Notes: generated from the sequence alone by a model not told the origin. Counted from the first letter of the stretch, positions 1-8,740 are shown. The stretch: 64,000 nt of DNA from Chitinophagaceae bacterium PMP191F (GCA_001302245.1 LGYU01000005.1:186001-250000), one strand, 5' to 3'. Made by a program: numbers and translations.

Positions 1-213
1 GCCAGCCTGCAATATGCGCATTACGATCGGCTGGCAAAAGACATGCAGTACTGGGATGCCGGTGTAAACTGGTTGCTGAAAGGCCATACTTCCAAACTTA
101 CGCTCAGCTATCACAACAGGCCCGTATATGAAACACAGGCAGGCAATGCCAAAGCAGCGCTTATCTCTCATAAAGGCGGTGTAACCCTGCAATACCAGGT
201 GTTTTTAAATTAA
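1..213 (+). CDS. Outer-membrane porin-like barrel, 3' end only
   Basis: The left edge opens inside a reading frame that runs 70 codons to TAA at 211-213. The residues alternate polar and hydrophobic with frequent aromatics (for example DAGVNWLLKGH, KLTLSYHNRP) and the protein ends YQVFLN, as the last strands of an outer-membrane beta-barrel do. The strand pattern resembles phosphate-selective or amide porins (OprP/OprO type), but with only the tail visible this is a guess. A strong terminator follows 25 bases downstream. Confidence 0.6.
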   Translation, partial: ASLQYAHYDRLAKDMQYWDAGVNWLLKGHTSKLTLSYHNRPVYETQAGNAKAALISHKGGVTLQYQVFLN

Positions 214-238
214 CCAGTATATTTCTACTCTTAATAGC

Positions 239-268
239 AGCCGGAACCATAAAAGTTCCGGCTTTTTT
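239..268 (+). terminator. Rho-independent terminator of the porin-like gene
   Basis: A 9-bp perfect stem (AGCCGGAAC at 239-247, GTTCCGGCT at 255-263) with a 7-base loop is followed by six Ts (263-268). It separates the porin-like gene from the helicase promoter. Confidence 0.9.
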
Positions 269-287
269 ATTACCACGCACATTACTG

Positions 288-295
288 TACTTTTG
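288..295 (+). promoter_or_regulatory. -7 element, TACTTTTG, of the helicase gene
   Basis: This is an 8/8 match to the Bacteroidota TAnnTTTG element. It ends only five bases before the ATG at 301, so the transcript would be leaderless or nearly so. No clear -33 TTG is visible at the usual spacing. Confidence 0.55.
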
Positions 296-300
296 CGGTT

Positions 301-1620
301 ATGCAACACACATTTTCTATTGAACAGGCATTGAAGAATCTGGATATTGAGCAGTTGAATGCCATGCAGCTAGCTTCGCTGGAAGCCAGTAAAACCGGTA
401 AAGACTTTATTTTACTGGCCAATACCGGTTCCGGCAAAACACTGGCATTTCTTTTACCGGTTGTGCAATCGCTGGATAAAACAAATAAAACCACGCAGGC
501 GCTGATCATTGTTCCTTCGCGCGAACTGGCCCTGCAGATAGAACAGGTATACAGGTCGCTGGGTACGGGCATGAAAGTAACCTGCTGCTATGGAGGTCAC
601 AAACGTGAAATAGAAGAACAGAACCTGCTGGAAGCACCGGTGCTGATCATTGGCACTCCCGGCAGACTGGCCGATCATATTCGTCGTGGTAATATTCAAA
701 CAGCTAGTATTGAAACACTGGTGCTGGATGAATTTGATAAATCACTGGAACTGGGTTTCCAGGATGAAATGTCTTTTGTGATCGGTTCTCTGACCGGTTT
801 GAAAAAAAGGATCCTCACTTCTGCCACTGAAGCTGTGGAGGTGCCTGCCTTTATTGGTCTTACCGATGCAGACAAACTTAATTTTCTTACCGGCGACCCC
901 CCCGCTATGCTGGCCATTCAGCAGGTAAAAAGCAAGGGAGAAGAAAAAGAAGTGACGCTATTCAGATTGATCTGTGCATTGGGCAATCGCTCTATGGTCA
1001 TTTTCTGTAATCACCGCGAAATTGTAGAACAGGTAAGTGCCATGCTGAGCGATAAAGGCATTGTAAATGTTTTTTATCACGGTGCAATGGAACAACGCGA
1101 TCGGGAAGTGGCATTGTGTAAGTTTAGAAATGGCACTTCCAATGTACTGGTCACTACTGATCTTGCTGCACGCGGACTTGATATTCCAAACATCCGCTAT
1201 ATAATTCACTATCAGTTTCCCGGTACCGAAGAGATCTTTATTCACCGCAACGGACGCACAGCCCGTATGGATGCCAGCGGCACCGCCATTATGATGCTGT
1301 CTGCCATGGAAACACTGCCACCCTATCTTGATCCTGCTACAGAAGAGATCATTCTTCCGGAAACCACAGAAATTCCGGACAAACCCAAATGGACCACCCT
1401 GTTTATTGACGCAGGTAAAAAGGATAAAGTGAACAAAATTGATATTGTTGGCTTTCTTACACAGAAAGGAGAAATGAAAAAAGATGATATCGGCTTAATT
1501 GAGGTAAAAGATTTCTTTTCATTTGCAGCCGTACGCAAATCAAAGGCCAGCACCATGCTGCACGCCATTAAAGGCCATAAGATCAAGAACAAACGCGTGG
1601 CTATTCATATAGCTAAATAA
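301..1620 (+). CDS. DEAD-box RNA helicase, DbpA-like
   Basis: ATP-dependent RNA helicase, 439 residues, cytoplasmic. The family motifs appear in order: ANTGSGKT (motif I, about residues 40-47), PSRELALQ (Ia), TPGRLADH (Ib), DEFD (II, where DEAD is usual), SAT (III), TTDLAARGLDI (V) and HRNGRTAR (VI). The last 70 or so residues (GFLTQKGEMKKDDIGLIEVK onward) match the DbpA C-terminal RNA-binding fold. In E. coli that domain targets helicase DbpA to hairpin 92 of 23S rRNA during large-subunit assembly, so the same role is likely. Length is close to E. coli DbpA (about 457). It faces the convergent RNase HI gene 5 bases away. Confidence 0.9.
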   Translation: MQHTFSIEQALKNLDIEQLNAMQLASLEASKTGKDFILLANTGSGKTLAFLLPVVQSLDKTNKTTQALIIVPSRELALQIEQVYRSLGTGMKVTCCYGGHKREIEEQNLLEAPVLIIGTPGRLADHIRRGNIQTASIETLVLDEFDKSLELGFQDEMSFVIGSLTGLKKRILTSATEAVEVPAFIGLTDADKLNFLTGDPPAMLAIQQVKSKGEEKEVTLFRLICALGNRSMVIFCNHREIVEQVSAMLSDKGIVNVFYHGAMEQRDREVALCKFRNGTSNVLVTTDLAARGLDIPNIRYIIHYQFPGTEEIFIHRNGRTARMDASGTAIMMLSAMETLPPYLDPATEEIILPETTEIPDKPKWTTLFIDAGKKDKVNKIDIVGFLTQKGEMKKDDIGLIEVKDFFSFAAVRKSKASTMLHAIKGHKIKNKRVAIHIAK

Positions 1621-1625
1621 TAAAA

Positions 1626-2084
1626 TCATTGCTTTACCGCATCTCGCACCAGTTTGCGCGATAGCCTGTCGGCTTCGGTATTATAATTGGGCACATCCGT
1701 CTTTTTCTGGTGTGCCTTTATTTTTACATAGGTAATAGCAAAATGCGGGATAAGCTCCATCAGCGTTTTCACCAGGTCAGCATTTGGCAACACCTTACCT
1801 CTTTGTGTAATAAATGCTGTAGCGGCCAGTTTATCACTGCGTTCGGGAATACTCAATACATACTGGCTGTCTGAATACAATTCAATAGCAGGATGATCGG
1901 CGTAATGATGCCGTATAAACTCCAGTGCTTTGATCACGGCCATCAATTCCATGCGCTGGTGCGTGGTACCGGATACAGTTCCACTCAAAGTGATCTTTTC
2001 ATCATTCACCATTAAAATAGCCACCCAAGCACCTATGCGCCATTGAGTATGACAACTGCCATCTGTATAAATGAGAATTTCCAT
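1626..2084 (-). CDS. rnhA: Ribonuclease HI
   Basis: Cleaves the RNA strand of RNA-DNA hybrids. The 152-residue protein has the four carboxylates of family 1 RNase H in the right places: D8 (in TDGS), E46 (in RMEL), D72 (in YSDSQYV) and D139 (in TEADR), and the loop histidine H125 (KIKAHQ). Length equals E. coli RNase HI (155). The DNA-binding handle is partly altered in sequence but present in length. The gene is convergent with the helicase and divergent from the LytS-like kinase; a weak -7-like TACCTTGC lies about 20 bases upstream. Confidence 0.93.
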   Translation of the reverse strand: MEILIYTDGSCHTQWRIGAWVAILMVNDEKITLSGTVSGTTHQRMELMAVIKALEFIRHHYADHPAIELYSDSQYVLSIPERSDKLAATAFITQRGKVLPNADLVKTLMELIPHFAITYVKIKAHQKKTDVPNYNTEADRLSRKLVRDAVKQ

Positions 2085-2274
2085 GTATAGCTAAGAGGAG
2101 GCAAGGTATCTGAAGAAAAAGTAAAAAAGTGTTAAATAACACGGTGCTATCATATCTCCGGACAGGAAGAAACAACCATACCTGGAAAGCCGTCCATACA
2201 ACTCATACGCTGTAAGCTACAGTTCAACCATTGGATCAGCAATTCATGCTTTCTTTTACACATTTACCATGTAA

Positions 2275-3378
2275 TTGCCGTTCTTTTGCCTGTTAACCAT
2301 TAAAACCTGCTATCTGGTCAAAGTTCGTGATACCTGGTTCCGGCTCATCATCATTCTGTTGCCGTTCTTTATTTGTCTGAATATTAACCAGGCTCTTGTT
2401 CCGCCATTAACAGGTAAAAAGACAGCACATTGCTTTATTTCCCTTGCCTGTATTGTATTGGTTTGTGAAGGCAGCCGCCTGATCATTTATCACAGTTACC
2501 GGTGGTCAAAAGTAAACCGCCATGTTTCCAGGCGTTTGTTGTATTGCTGTATTACCGGTTTTACATACACTACAGCAGTACTATTGTTAAGCACACTGGC
2601 ACATCATGCAATTAATGTTGGCAAAATAGTTCTGCATGTAGAGATCAATATGCATGTATACATCAACGAAAAAGAGTTGATCTTTAACGCTTTTTCTTAT
2701 TCATTATGGAATGCCATCATTCATTTCGGTTTTCTGCTGGGGGCCTATGAGTTACTGTATCGTTATGCATACTTACGCAATACAGAAAAGGAAAAAGAAA
2801 GGCTGGAGAGAGATAAACTAAGAGCAGAATTAAACCAGTTAAAAGGTATTATCAATCCTCATTTCCTGTTCAATAACCTTAACTCACTTTCTTCACTAAT
2901 TGCCGATAACCCTGTGCAGGCAGAAGCATTCCTGGATGAACTCACCAAAGTTTTCCGATATCTGCTGCGCAATAACGAAACAGAACTGACCACACTGGCG
3001 CACGAAATGCAATTTATCCAATCTTATTACCAGTTATTGCAAACACGTTATGGATCAGGCATCCAGCTTCATACTGATATTGATCCCCAACACGAAGCCA
3101 TGCTGCTTCCACCGCTTACTTTACAATTGCTGATTGAAAATGCAGCGAAACATAACCAACTGAACAAAAACAATCCCTTGTATATTCAGCTTGTATCTGT
3201 GGCTGGCAATAAACTGATGGTGCGGAATACGGTCTGTAAAAAAGATGGGCGTATTGAGTCTACCGGCATTGGTCTGCAGAACATCAATGCCCGCTATAAA
3301 ATGCTCAAACAACCGGGGTTGATCGTGGAGCAGAATGAAAAACACTTCGACGTAATCCTTTCATTGGTACAGGTGTAA
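2275..3378 (+). CDS. LytS/YehU-type sensor histidine kinase, orphan
   Basis: Membrane sensor kinase, 367 residues. Residues about 22-165 hold four hydrophobic segments; the kinase part follows with a charged coiled linker (about 168-190), the family motif NPHFLFNNLNSL with phosphoacceptor H196, the N-box LIENAAKH and the glycine motif GIGLQNINAR. This is the His_kinase/HATPase pair that normally drives LytTR response regulators, but no regulator gene adjoins it. The start is uncertain: the only ATG nearby (2269) is followed at once by TAA, so the frame must begin at TTG 2275 or at an unseen upstream codon. Confidence 0.85.
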   Translation: MPFFCLLTIKTCYLVKVRDTWFRLIIILLPFFICLNINQALVPPLTGKKTAHCFISLACIVLVCEGSRLIIYHSYRWSKVNRHVSRRLLYCCITGFTYTTAVLLLSTLAHHAINVGKIVLHVEINMHVYINEKELIFNAFSYSLWNAIIHFGFLLGAYELLYRYAYLRNTEKEKERLERDKLRAELNQLKGIINPHFLFNNLNSLSSLIADNPVQAEAFLDELTKVFRYLLRNNETELTTLAHEMQFIQSYYQLLQTRYGSGIQLHTDIDPQHEAMLLPPLTLQLLIENAAKHNQLNKNNPLYIQLVSVAGNKLMVRNTVCKKDGRIESTGIGLQNINARYKMLKQPGLIVEQNEKHFDVILSLVQV

Positions 3379-3433
3379 GGCTGTACAATAAACCTGGCGG
3401 TACTTTAGGCGTTTAGGTCTTAACTTGCATATT

Positions 3434-3901
3434 ATGACCGTTTCAGAAAAGATTGCACTGAAAACACGTTTGAAACAACATTGCATTGCTGTTATTGAAC
3501 AGCGTATTGCAGCTTCAAAAGCCATTATTGATAATGCGCAGGAAGCGGCCAATAATGAAGAAAAAAGTTCTGCCGGTGATAAGTATGAGACAGCCCGCGC
3601 CATGAATCACCTGGAAAAAGATATGCATACACGGCAACTGGCCGAACACCGAAAAGACCTGGCAGCACTCAATGTTATAGATACTACGATCATTCATACA
3701 TCGGTTACTACCGGCGCCCTGATTGATTGTAACGCTGTTTCCTTTTTTATAGCAGCCGGCTTGGGTAAACAACAGGTTGATGGTAAAATCATCTGGTTCT
3801 TATCTCCCGGAGCCCCTTTACTGAAACAAATGCTGCACAAACATACAGGTGACACCATACTCTTCAATAACAACGCTGTAACGATAGAAACTATTTTTTG
3901 A
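3434..3901 (+). CDS. GreA/GreB C-terminal-like protein
   Basis: Small cytoplasmic protein, 155 residues from ATG 3434 (an in-frame TTG at 3425 is less likely). The N-terminal part is a charged helical hairpin containing SSAGDKYETARAM, as in GreA-type coiled coils. The C-terminal part (about 85-155) has the FKBP-like Gre fold pattern, ending with ISP-like LSPGAPLLKQMLHKHTGD. Proteins of this type are widespread in Bacteroidota and are often labelled '3-oxoacyl-ACP synthase' with no thiolase fold to support it. By family it may bind RNA polymerase; no direct evidence here. A TAACTTGC stretch sits just before the start. Confidence 0.7.
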   Translation: MTVSEKIALKTRLKQHCIAVIEQRIAASKAIIDNAQEAANNEEKSSAGDKYETARAMNHLEKDMHTRQLAEHRKDLAALNVIDTTIIHTSVTTGALIDCNAVSFFIAAGLGKQQVDGKIIWFLSPGAPLLKQMLHKHTGDTILFNNNAVTIETIF

Positions 3902-4019
3902 TAACCTAGTGTTTTACAGCCATAATGGCTGTGATTAACTTCAGTAAGCCTTCTGACCCTTGTCATTTTTTCTACGTTGCTGATATCACAACTTTACAGT
4001 AGCATAAATGTGATAACAT

Positions 4020-4033
4020 TTGACATGCATCAA
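4020..4033. promoter_or_regulatory. FNR/CRP-like operator before the DUF2892 gene
   Basis: The sequence TTGAC-ATGC-ATCAA matches the FNR consensus TTGAT-N4-ATCAA at nine of ten fixed positions. It lies inside a wider inverted repeat (ATAACA at 4012-4017, TGTTAT at 4039-4044) and 27 bases before the ATG at 4060. A TATAAAA stretch follows at about 4042. Whether a CRP/FNR regulator binds is inference. Confidence 0.45.
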
Positions 4034-4059
4034 TTATGTGTTATAAAAAACGGTAAAAT

Positions 4060-4308
4060 ATGAAACAGAATATAGGTATGCTGGATCGAACAATACGGTT
4101 GCTGCTGGCAATAGCAATAGCTACGCTGTACTTTACAAAGGTATTTTCACCTGTCGCTGGCATTATACTATTAATAGCAGCCTGTATTATTTTCACAACT
4201 GCCTTTCTGGGTAGTTGTCCATTATATTCGTTGCTGGGTATCAGTACCTGCACTTACAGTAAGAAAAATATTAAACAACACCATACTTCAGGAATGATTC
4301 AGGATTGA
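4060..4308 (+). CDS. DUF2892 inner-membrane protein
   Basis: An 82-residue protein with two membrane segments (about 12-28 and 32-49) and the family signature GSCPLYSLLGISTC near residues 53-66. It matches the DUF2892 (YgaP membrane-domain-like) family, small inner-membrane proteins often found near rhodanese, metal or redox genes. Function is unknown. The FNR-like box upstream and a strong terminator downstream make it a monocistronic unit. Confidence 0.85.
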   Translation: MKQNIGMLDRTIRLLLAIAIATLYFTKVFSPVAGIILLIAACIIFTTAFLGSCPLYSLLGISTCTYSKKNIKQHHTSGMIQD

Positions 4309-4330
4309 AACGGGTCTGGCAACGTACCCC

Positions 4331-4356
4331 GGCGGACTGCTTAGTCCGCCTTTTTT
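4331..4356 (+). terminator. Rho-independent terminator of the DUF2892 gene
   Basis: Perfect 8-bp GC-rich stem (GGCGGACT / AGTCCGCC), loop GCTT, then six Ts. On the other strand there is no comparable T tract, so it serves the plus-strand gene. Confidence 0.93.
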
Positions 4357-4369
4357 AAAGCATTCAGGA

Positions 4370-4819
4370 TCAGTGAAAGTAAACGGCTTTAAATTTTGCC
4401 AGCGGTGCCAAACGGCCTTTACTGAGAGATAGCCCATAGCCCTTGATCGTGTAATTTTCTGCCGTTTCCAGCACTTTTATCAATGCAGTTTCAAGATCCA
4501 GGTCATCACAGGCCATCCTGGTGGAAAGTATAGAAGATATTCTCAGGCGGTTATCTTCATCAACAGTGTATTGCCCGGCAATGGTATTGCAACCGGCAAA
4601 GCCTTCCAGTTTTGCGCTTTCCTTTCTGAATTGAATGTGTATTTCACGCCTGTTGTCGGGAGTTGGCCGTATCTGCTGCCCATTCAGTTCTACCAGCTTC
4701 CAGTAAGTTCCTTCCAGGTCTGCATTGGCATAGCCATCGGTCACGGCCTTTTGTTTTGGCTTACAGCCAAACACCAGTGCTACTGTAAAAAGCATCACCA
4801 TCCATTGTAATTGTTTCAT
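4370..4819 (-). CDS. META/HslJ-domain lipoprotein
   Basis: Secreted lipoprotein of 149 residues: signal peptide with lipobox LVFGC (C19), then a single META domain. The domain signatures are visible: GTYWKLVELNGQQI (about 37-50), GFAGCNTIAGQY (about 73-84) and the paired-cysteine region MACDD. HslJ of E. coli, with the same fold, is linked to novobiocin resistance and heat shock, but the family has no firm biochemical role. It follows the larger T9SS gene on the same strand by 91 bases, so it could be co-transcribed or independent. Confidence 0.85.
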   Translation of the reverse strand: MKQLQWMVMLFTVALVFGCKPKQKAVTDGYANADLEGTYWKLVELNGQQIRPTPDNRREIHIQFRKESAKLEGFAGCNTIAGQYTVDEDNRLRISSILSTRMACDDLDLETALIKVLETAENYTIKGYGLSLSKGRLAPLAKFKAVYFH

Positions 4820-4910
4820 ACCGGAAGTTTAATGATTTACCAGTCTTACAATACATGCTTAAGTTAAGATGCTTTTGTCATTCCATAAAATCAGGGCATT
4901 GCAGGCAACA

Positions 4911-7787
4911 TTACTGCACCAGTACTTTCCGGGTGGTAGTACGTTTATTAATGGTCACCTTCAACATATATACTCCTTTTTGTAACAAACCCGGGCTGAT
5001 AACAGTATTGCTTTGGTTGATCGGTGCATACGTTATAATGCGGCCGTACATATCGTACAGGATGGCATCACCTTTGGGCCTGAAGTTATCAGCAATACTA
5101 ATGTACAGGCTGCCGGCTTCCTGAACAGGGTTAGGATAGATGTTAAGTGCTCTATCCAGTTCCGGATCAATAGTGCCGGTAGTAATGTTCAGCACATTCA
5201 CACAAACTGCGAAAGAAGTACCATCAGTATTACCATTCTTATCATATACCCTGATATAGTAGTTGGTATTGGAGGCAAGATTGTTCAGCCGTATGGTATC
5301 CTGTTCATTTACGCCGCCACTGTTTACACAGGCAATACTGGTCAATGCAGTACAGCCACCGGAATATACCTCAAACACCAGGTCTCTGCCTGCACCCGGC
5401 GAAACAGTGATCTTATGCACACCGGTACCGGAAGTGAAACGTAACCACACATCTTTTGCCACACTGCCGTTATTGCTACAGGGAGCCAGTGATTGTGTTG
5501 CATTCAGCATATTACCAATATAGGTGCTGGCGCATTCTGTTCCCGTATTTGCCACAATCAATGCTGCTCCGGAACATTCATCATTGCCCGGCAGCGAAGG
5601 CAACGTAATAACAGCCGTTGAAACAGATGCCCTTACATTATCTGCAGCTTTACCATACACACGGTAATAATAGATCACACCGGTGGTAAGTCCTGTCAGC
5701 GCCACATCTATGCTATCCGGGTTATTGGTATTGGATGAATAACAGCCTTTGGAAGACAGGTTACCACAGCTACCGCCAAATACTTCTACCACAGGGTTGA
5801 ATGCATTGTCCGATACTTTTACACGGATCGTTTGTCTGGTACTGGCTGCAGTGAATTTAAACCAGATATCGTCTTCTGCACTACCATAACAACCCTGCAT
5901 GGATTCCGTAGCACCCGTTGTGGTGTATACCGCAGAATACTTCAGAGATTCTGAAGGCGTAACGGTTACCGCACCAGCGCAGTTATCATTACCCGGTACA
6001 GGGGGTACTACTACCACCGCAGTGGAAATATGTGTTTCTGCATGATCGTTTGCCATGCCATATACACGGTAATAATAGGTAGCGCCTGCTGTAAGCGAAG
6101 GCAGTTTTACAGAAAAAGTATCATAAGCCGGGGCATCGCTGTGATAACAACCTGCTGAAATAAGGCTGCCGCAGGTTCCGGTAAATACTTCTACCACGGG
6201 ATTAAACCCTGTCTGTTGTGGAGCTATCCAGATAGTATTATTGGCAGCAGTAGCCGTAAACTTAAACCAGGTATCATCTTCTGCACTGCCATAACATCCC
6301 GGTGCAGACTCTGTAGCACCGGCTGTAGTAAACGGCTGCGAATAAGTTAATGCAGTAGCAGGTGTTATGTCAATGGCCCCTGTACAATTATCATTCACCG
6401 GCGGATCGGGCATTATGATCAGTGTATTGGTCAATACCGCACGTACATTATTGGCAGCACGACCATATATTCTGAAGTAATAGTTATTACCGGCAGTAAG
6501 ATTGCTGAAGTTCACATCCACACTGTCCGGGTTATTAACAGGCGAGTACAGGCAGCCCAGGGAATTAAGCGCAACACAGGTTCCGTTGAACAGCTCTATT
6601 ACCGGGTTGTACGTATTGTCTGATACGCGCACGCGCAGTTTGTGCAGTGTGCCGGTAGCTGTAAACTTAAACCATACATCATCTTCCGCACTGCCATAGC
6701 ATCCTGGCATAGATTGCGTAGCGCCGATAGTACTGAATGTTTGTTTGATGGTAACATCTGTTACCGGTGTCATAGCAATGGCACCGGAACAATAATCATT
6801 TACCGGCGGCGCAGGTACAATGCCTACTGATACGTATACATCCGAACGTGCATTGTCCGGGGACTTTCCATATATACGGTAATAATATTTATCACCGGCA
6901 GTAAGATTAGGCAGGTCTATTTCCAGTGAAGAAGGGTCCATAGATCCTTCCACATTATAACAACCCAGTGAAACAAGATTGCCGCATGTACCATGAAATA
7001 CTTCTGCCACCGGCTCGTAAGTATCATCTGGTACAGCTATATAAATTTTATGGTGAGGGCTGACGGCTGTGAATGTAAACCAGATATCATCTTCTGCATC
7101 ACCAAAACAACCCGGCATTGAGCCGGTAGCACTGATAGTAGGATAATGCAGGTTCTGATCCGGTGTTTCTGATGGCACCTGTACAATAGCTCCGGTGCAT
7201 TCATCATTGGGTATAATAGCAGTAGCAGTATTAATGCAAATGGTAAAATCGCTCATGGCATTGCCACCATAATAATCGTATACACGCAGATAATAAGTAT
7301 TACCCGGCACCAGGCTATGCAGCACCGTAATATCCTGCTGACCGGCAAGCCCGTTATTAACACATCCCAGTGAAGTTAGGCTGTTGCAACTACCGGAATA
7401 GGTTTCAAAAATAAGATCCTGGTAGCTCTGTGACTCAATGGCAATGCGGTGTGTGGCTGATGTTGCCACGAATCTGAACCACACATCATTGGCAGGAAAT
7501 CCTGTTGGCATGCATGCAGGGATTGATTCAGTAGCATTTTCCAATGTGCCATTATTGGTTACGGTACCATCGGCAGTAGCATTAACGGTGAGGGCAATTG
7601 CTCCCTGGCAATCATCATTGGCTGGTGCAAGCGCATGTTTGTTTTCGCGGGCTGAAAGACTGGCGGCAAGAGAAAGATCCTGCGAAAGATCAGATGAGTC
7701 TGGCCGTACCAGGAAGCTTACAGCACCCCAGCAGCAGCACGAAATGAACACCAGTAAAAGGAAAGAAAGTAAGGGTTTACGGTTCAT
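4911..7787 (-). CDS. Large T9SS-exported protein with six beta-sandwich repeats
   Basis: A 958-residue surface or secreted protein. Residues 1-26 are a signal peptide with a CCCW stretch. Residues 57-865 are six repeats of about 135 residues, each opening NDxCxGAI and carrying (D/E)DxWFKFTAT, a central GTCxxLxSxGC and a closing Y(Y/F)xRIYG; the shape fits bacterial pre-peptidase (PPC-like) beta-sandwiches, with no catalytic domain. Residues 880-958 are a T9SS type A sorting domain (NIYPNPVQ, DMYGRII, GVYMLKV, ending KVLVQ). The likely role is adhesion or scaffold at the cell surface; ligand unknown. Repeats 2-5 are closest to one another, with SAEDD shared by 3-5. Confidence 0.88.
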   Translation of the reverse strand: MNRKPLLSFLLLVFISCCCWGAVSFLVRPDSSDLSQDLSLAASLSARENKHALAPANDDCQGAIALTVNATADGTVTNNGTLENATESIPACMPTGFPANDVWFRFVATSATHRIAIESQSYQDLIFETYSGSCNSLTSLGCVNNGLAGQQDITVLHSLVPGNTYYLRVYDYYGGNAMSDFTICINTATAIIPNDECTGAIVQVPSETPDQNLHYPTISATGSMPGCFGDAEDDIWFTFTAVSPHHKIYIAVPDDTYEPVAEVFHGTCGNLVSLGCYNVEGSMDPSSLEIDLPNLTAGDKYYYRIYGKSPDNARSDVYVSVGIVPAPPVNDYCSGAIAMTPVTDVTIKQTFSTIGATQSMPGCYGSAEDDVWFKFTATGTLHKLRVRVSDNTYNPVIELFNGTCVALNSLGCLYSPVNNPDSVDVNFSNLTAGNNYYFRIYGRAANNVRAVLTNTLIIMPDPPVNDNCTGAIDITPATALTYSQPFTTAGATESAPGCYGSAEDDTWFKFTATAANNTIWIAPQQTGFNPVVEVFTGTCGSLISAGCYHSDAPAYDTFSVKLPSLTAGATYYYRVYGMANDHAETHISTAVVVVPPVPGNDNCAGAVTVTPSESLKYSAVYTTTGATESMQGCYGSAEDDIWFKFTAASTRQTIRVKVSDNAFNPVVEVFGGSCGNLSSKGCYSSNTNNPDSIDVALTGLTTGVIYYYRVYGKAADNVRASVSTAVITLPSLPGNDECSGAALIVANTGTECASTYIGNMLNATQSLAPCSNNGSVAKDVWLRFTSGTGVHKITVSPGAGRDLVFEVYSGGCTALTSIACVNSGGVNEQDTIRLNNLASNTNYYIRVYDKNGNTDGTSFAVCVNVLNITTGTIDPELDRALNIYPNPVQEAGSLYISIADNFRPKGDAILYDMYGRIITYAPINQSNTVISPGLLQKGVYMLKVTINKRTTTRKVLVQ
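5193..7619 (-). repeat. Six tandem repeats of about 405 bp inside the T9SS gene
   Basis: The units run 7619-7218, 7208-6813, 6800-6411, 6395-6006, 5990-5601 and 5585-5193. Start-to-start spacing is 137, 136, 135, 135 and 135 codons. The middle units share long identical phrases such as CYGSAEDD and NPVVEVF, so they probably expanded by recent duplication and can recombine. Confidence 0.85.
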
Positions 7788-7788
7788 G

Positions 7789-7796
7789 CAAGGATA
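7789..7796 (-). promoter_or_regulatory. -7-like element TATCCTTG of the repeat-protein gene
   Basis: Seven of eight positions fit TAnnTTTG. Only one base separates it from the ATG at 7787, so the transcript would begin at the start codon. Confidence 0.35.
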
Positions 7797-7941
7797 CGGT
7801 TATAACATGAACCTTTTAAAACTTAAAAAAACGGCTATTATTATATAAACCGGTCATTTTAAGCTAAAAACACTTAAAAAGTGCCCCGGCCACCCTACAC
7901 ATGAATATATTTTTTTATGCAACAATTGTCGTCACCACTCT

Positions 7942-8676
7942 CTAAAAGTATTTTTCCATGGTAATGCCGTAATTGAACAGCAGGTTATCCTTTTGGGTAC
8001 GGTTGAACCTGTTGTAGGCAAACGCAGCAGTAATGCCCAGCCATTTGCGCAGTTTGATAGTAAGACTTGTATTGGACCTGATAATATAATCATTCCCATC
8101 CAGGAAAGAAGGTTGCCAGTAATGCGTACCATCCAGCACTACCAGTTCACGAAAATCAAACCTGAACCGTAAACGAAAAGAGTTCCTGACGGTATTGTAT
8201 TTATCACGAACGGTATCAATATACAGATCGTTGGTTTCAAACAACACTCCTTCACTCACATTCAGTGCTACGCTTTTCGATTGTACCAGGTCGTATGCAG
8301 CACCGCCACCAGCCTGGAATTGTTTATTGATCTTTAGTGAAAAGCTGCTGGTATAATTGGCCAGCGCCCAGTAATAAAGTCTTTTGACCTTTGAATTGAT
8401 AGTAGCATCCAGTGTAGCCGTTACATCGTTGTTGGTAAGCCCCGATTCATTATTACCGTAGATCCAGTTGCCAAAGCTGTTCAAAGACACCTTCTTTTTC
8501 CGGATACCGAATCTGGCTGTATTGGCCAACACATAAGAATGGCTGGTATTGGTTTTATTGATAACACCTGTAGAGGCGTAGCTGGCATAATACTGTGTTG
8601 AATCTGTATACTGCGCACAGGCAGTTACTGTAATAACAATCGCAATAATAAAAGCAGACAGTTTCTTCATCCTCAT
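7942..8676 (-). CDS. DUF481 outer-membrane barrel
   Basis: A 244-residue secreted protein with a signal peptide ending TACAQ. The rest is a run of amphipathic strands with aromatic girdles (FGIRKKKVSLNSFGNW, FRLRFRFDFRELVVL) ending with ITMEKYF. This is the DUF481 pattern (also named putative salt-induced outer-membrane protein). A substrate or partner cannot be read from the sequence. Either ATG 8676 (MRMKK) or 8670 (MKK) may be the start. Confidence 0.75.
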   Translation of the reverse strand: MRMKKLSAFIIAIVITVTACAQYTDSTQYYASYASTGVINKTNTSHSYVLANTARFGIRKKKVSLNSFGNWIYGNNESGLTNNDVTATLDATINSKVKRLYYWALANYTSSFSLKINKQFQAGGGAAYDLVQSKSVALNVSEGVLFETNDLYIDTVRDKYNTVRNSFRLRFRFDFRELVVLDGTHYWQPSFLDGNDYIIRSNTSLTIKLRKWLGITAAFAYNRFNRTQKDNLLFNYGITMEKYF

Positions 8677-8740
8677 TACATTTTAAATACACACTGTTAC
8701 CCGCTGCTGCAATTCACATGCCGGTATAGATGTTTATGTA

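Noticed and set aside
301-1620. DEFD in place of DEAD as a sign of an inactive helicase
   Set aside because: The two aspartates and the glutamate of motif II are kept and all other motifs are intact.
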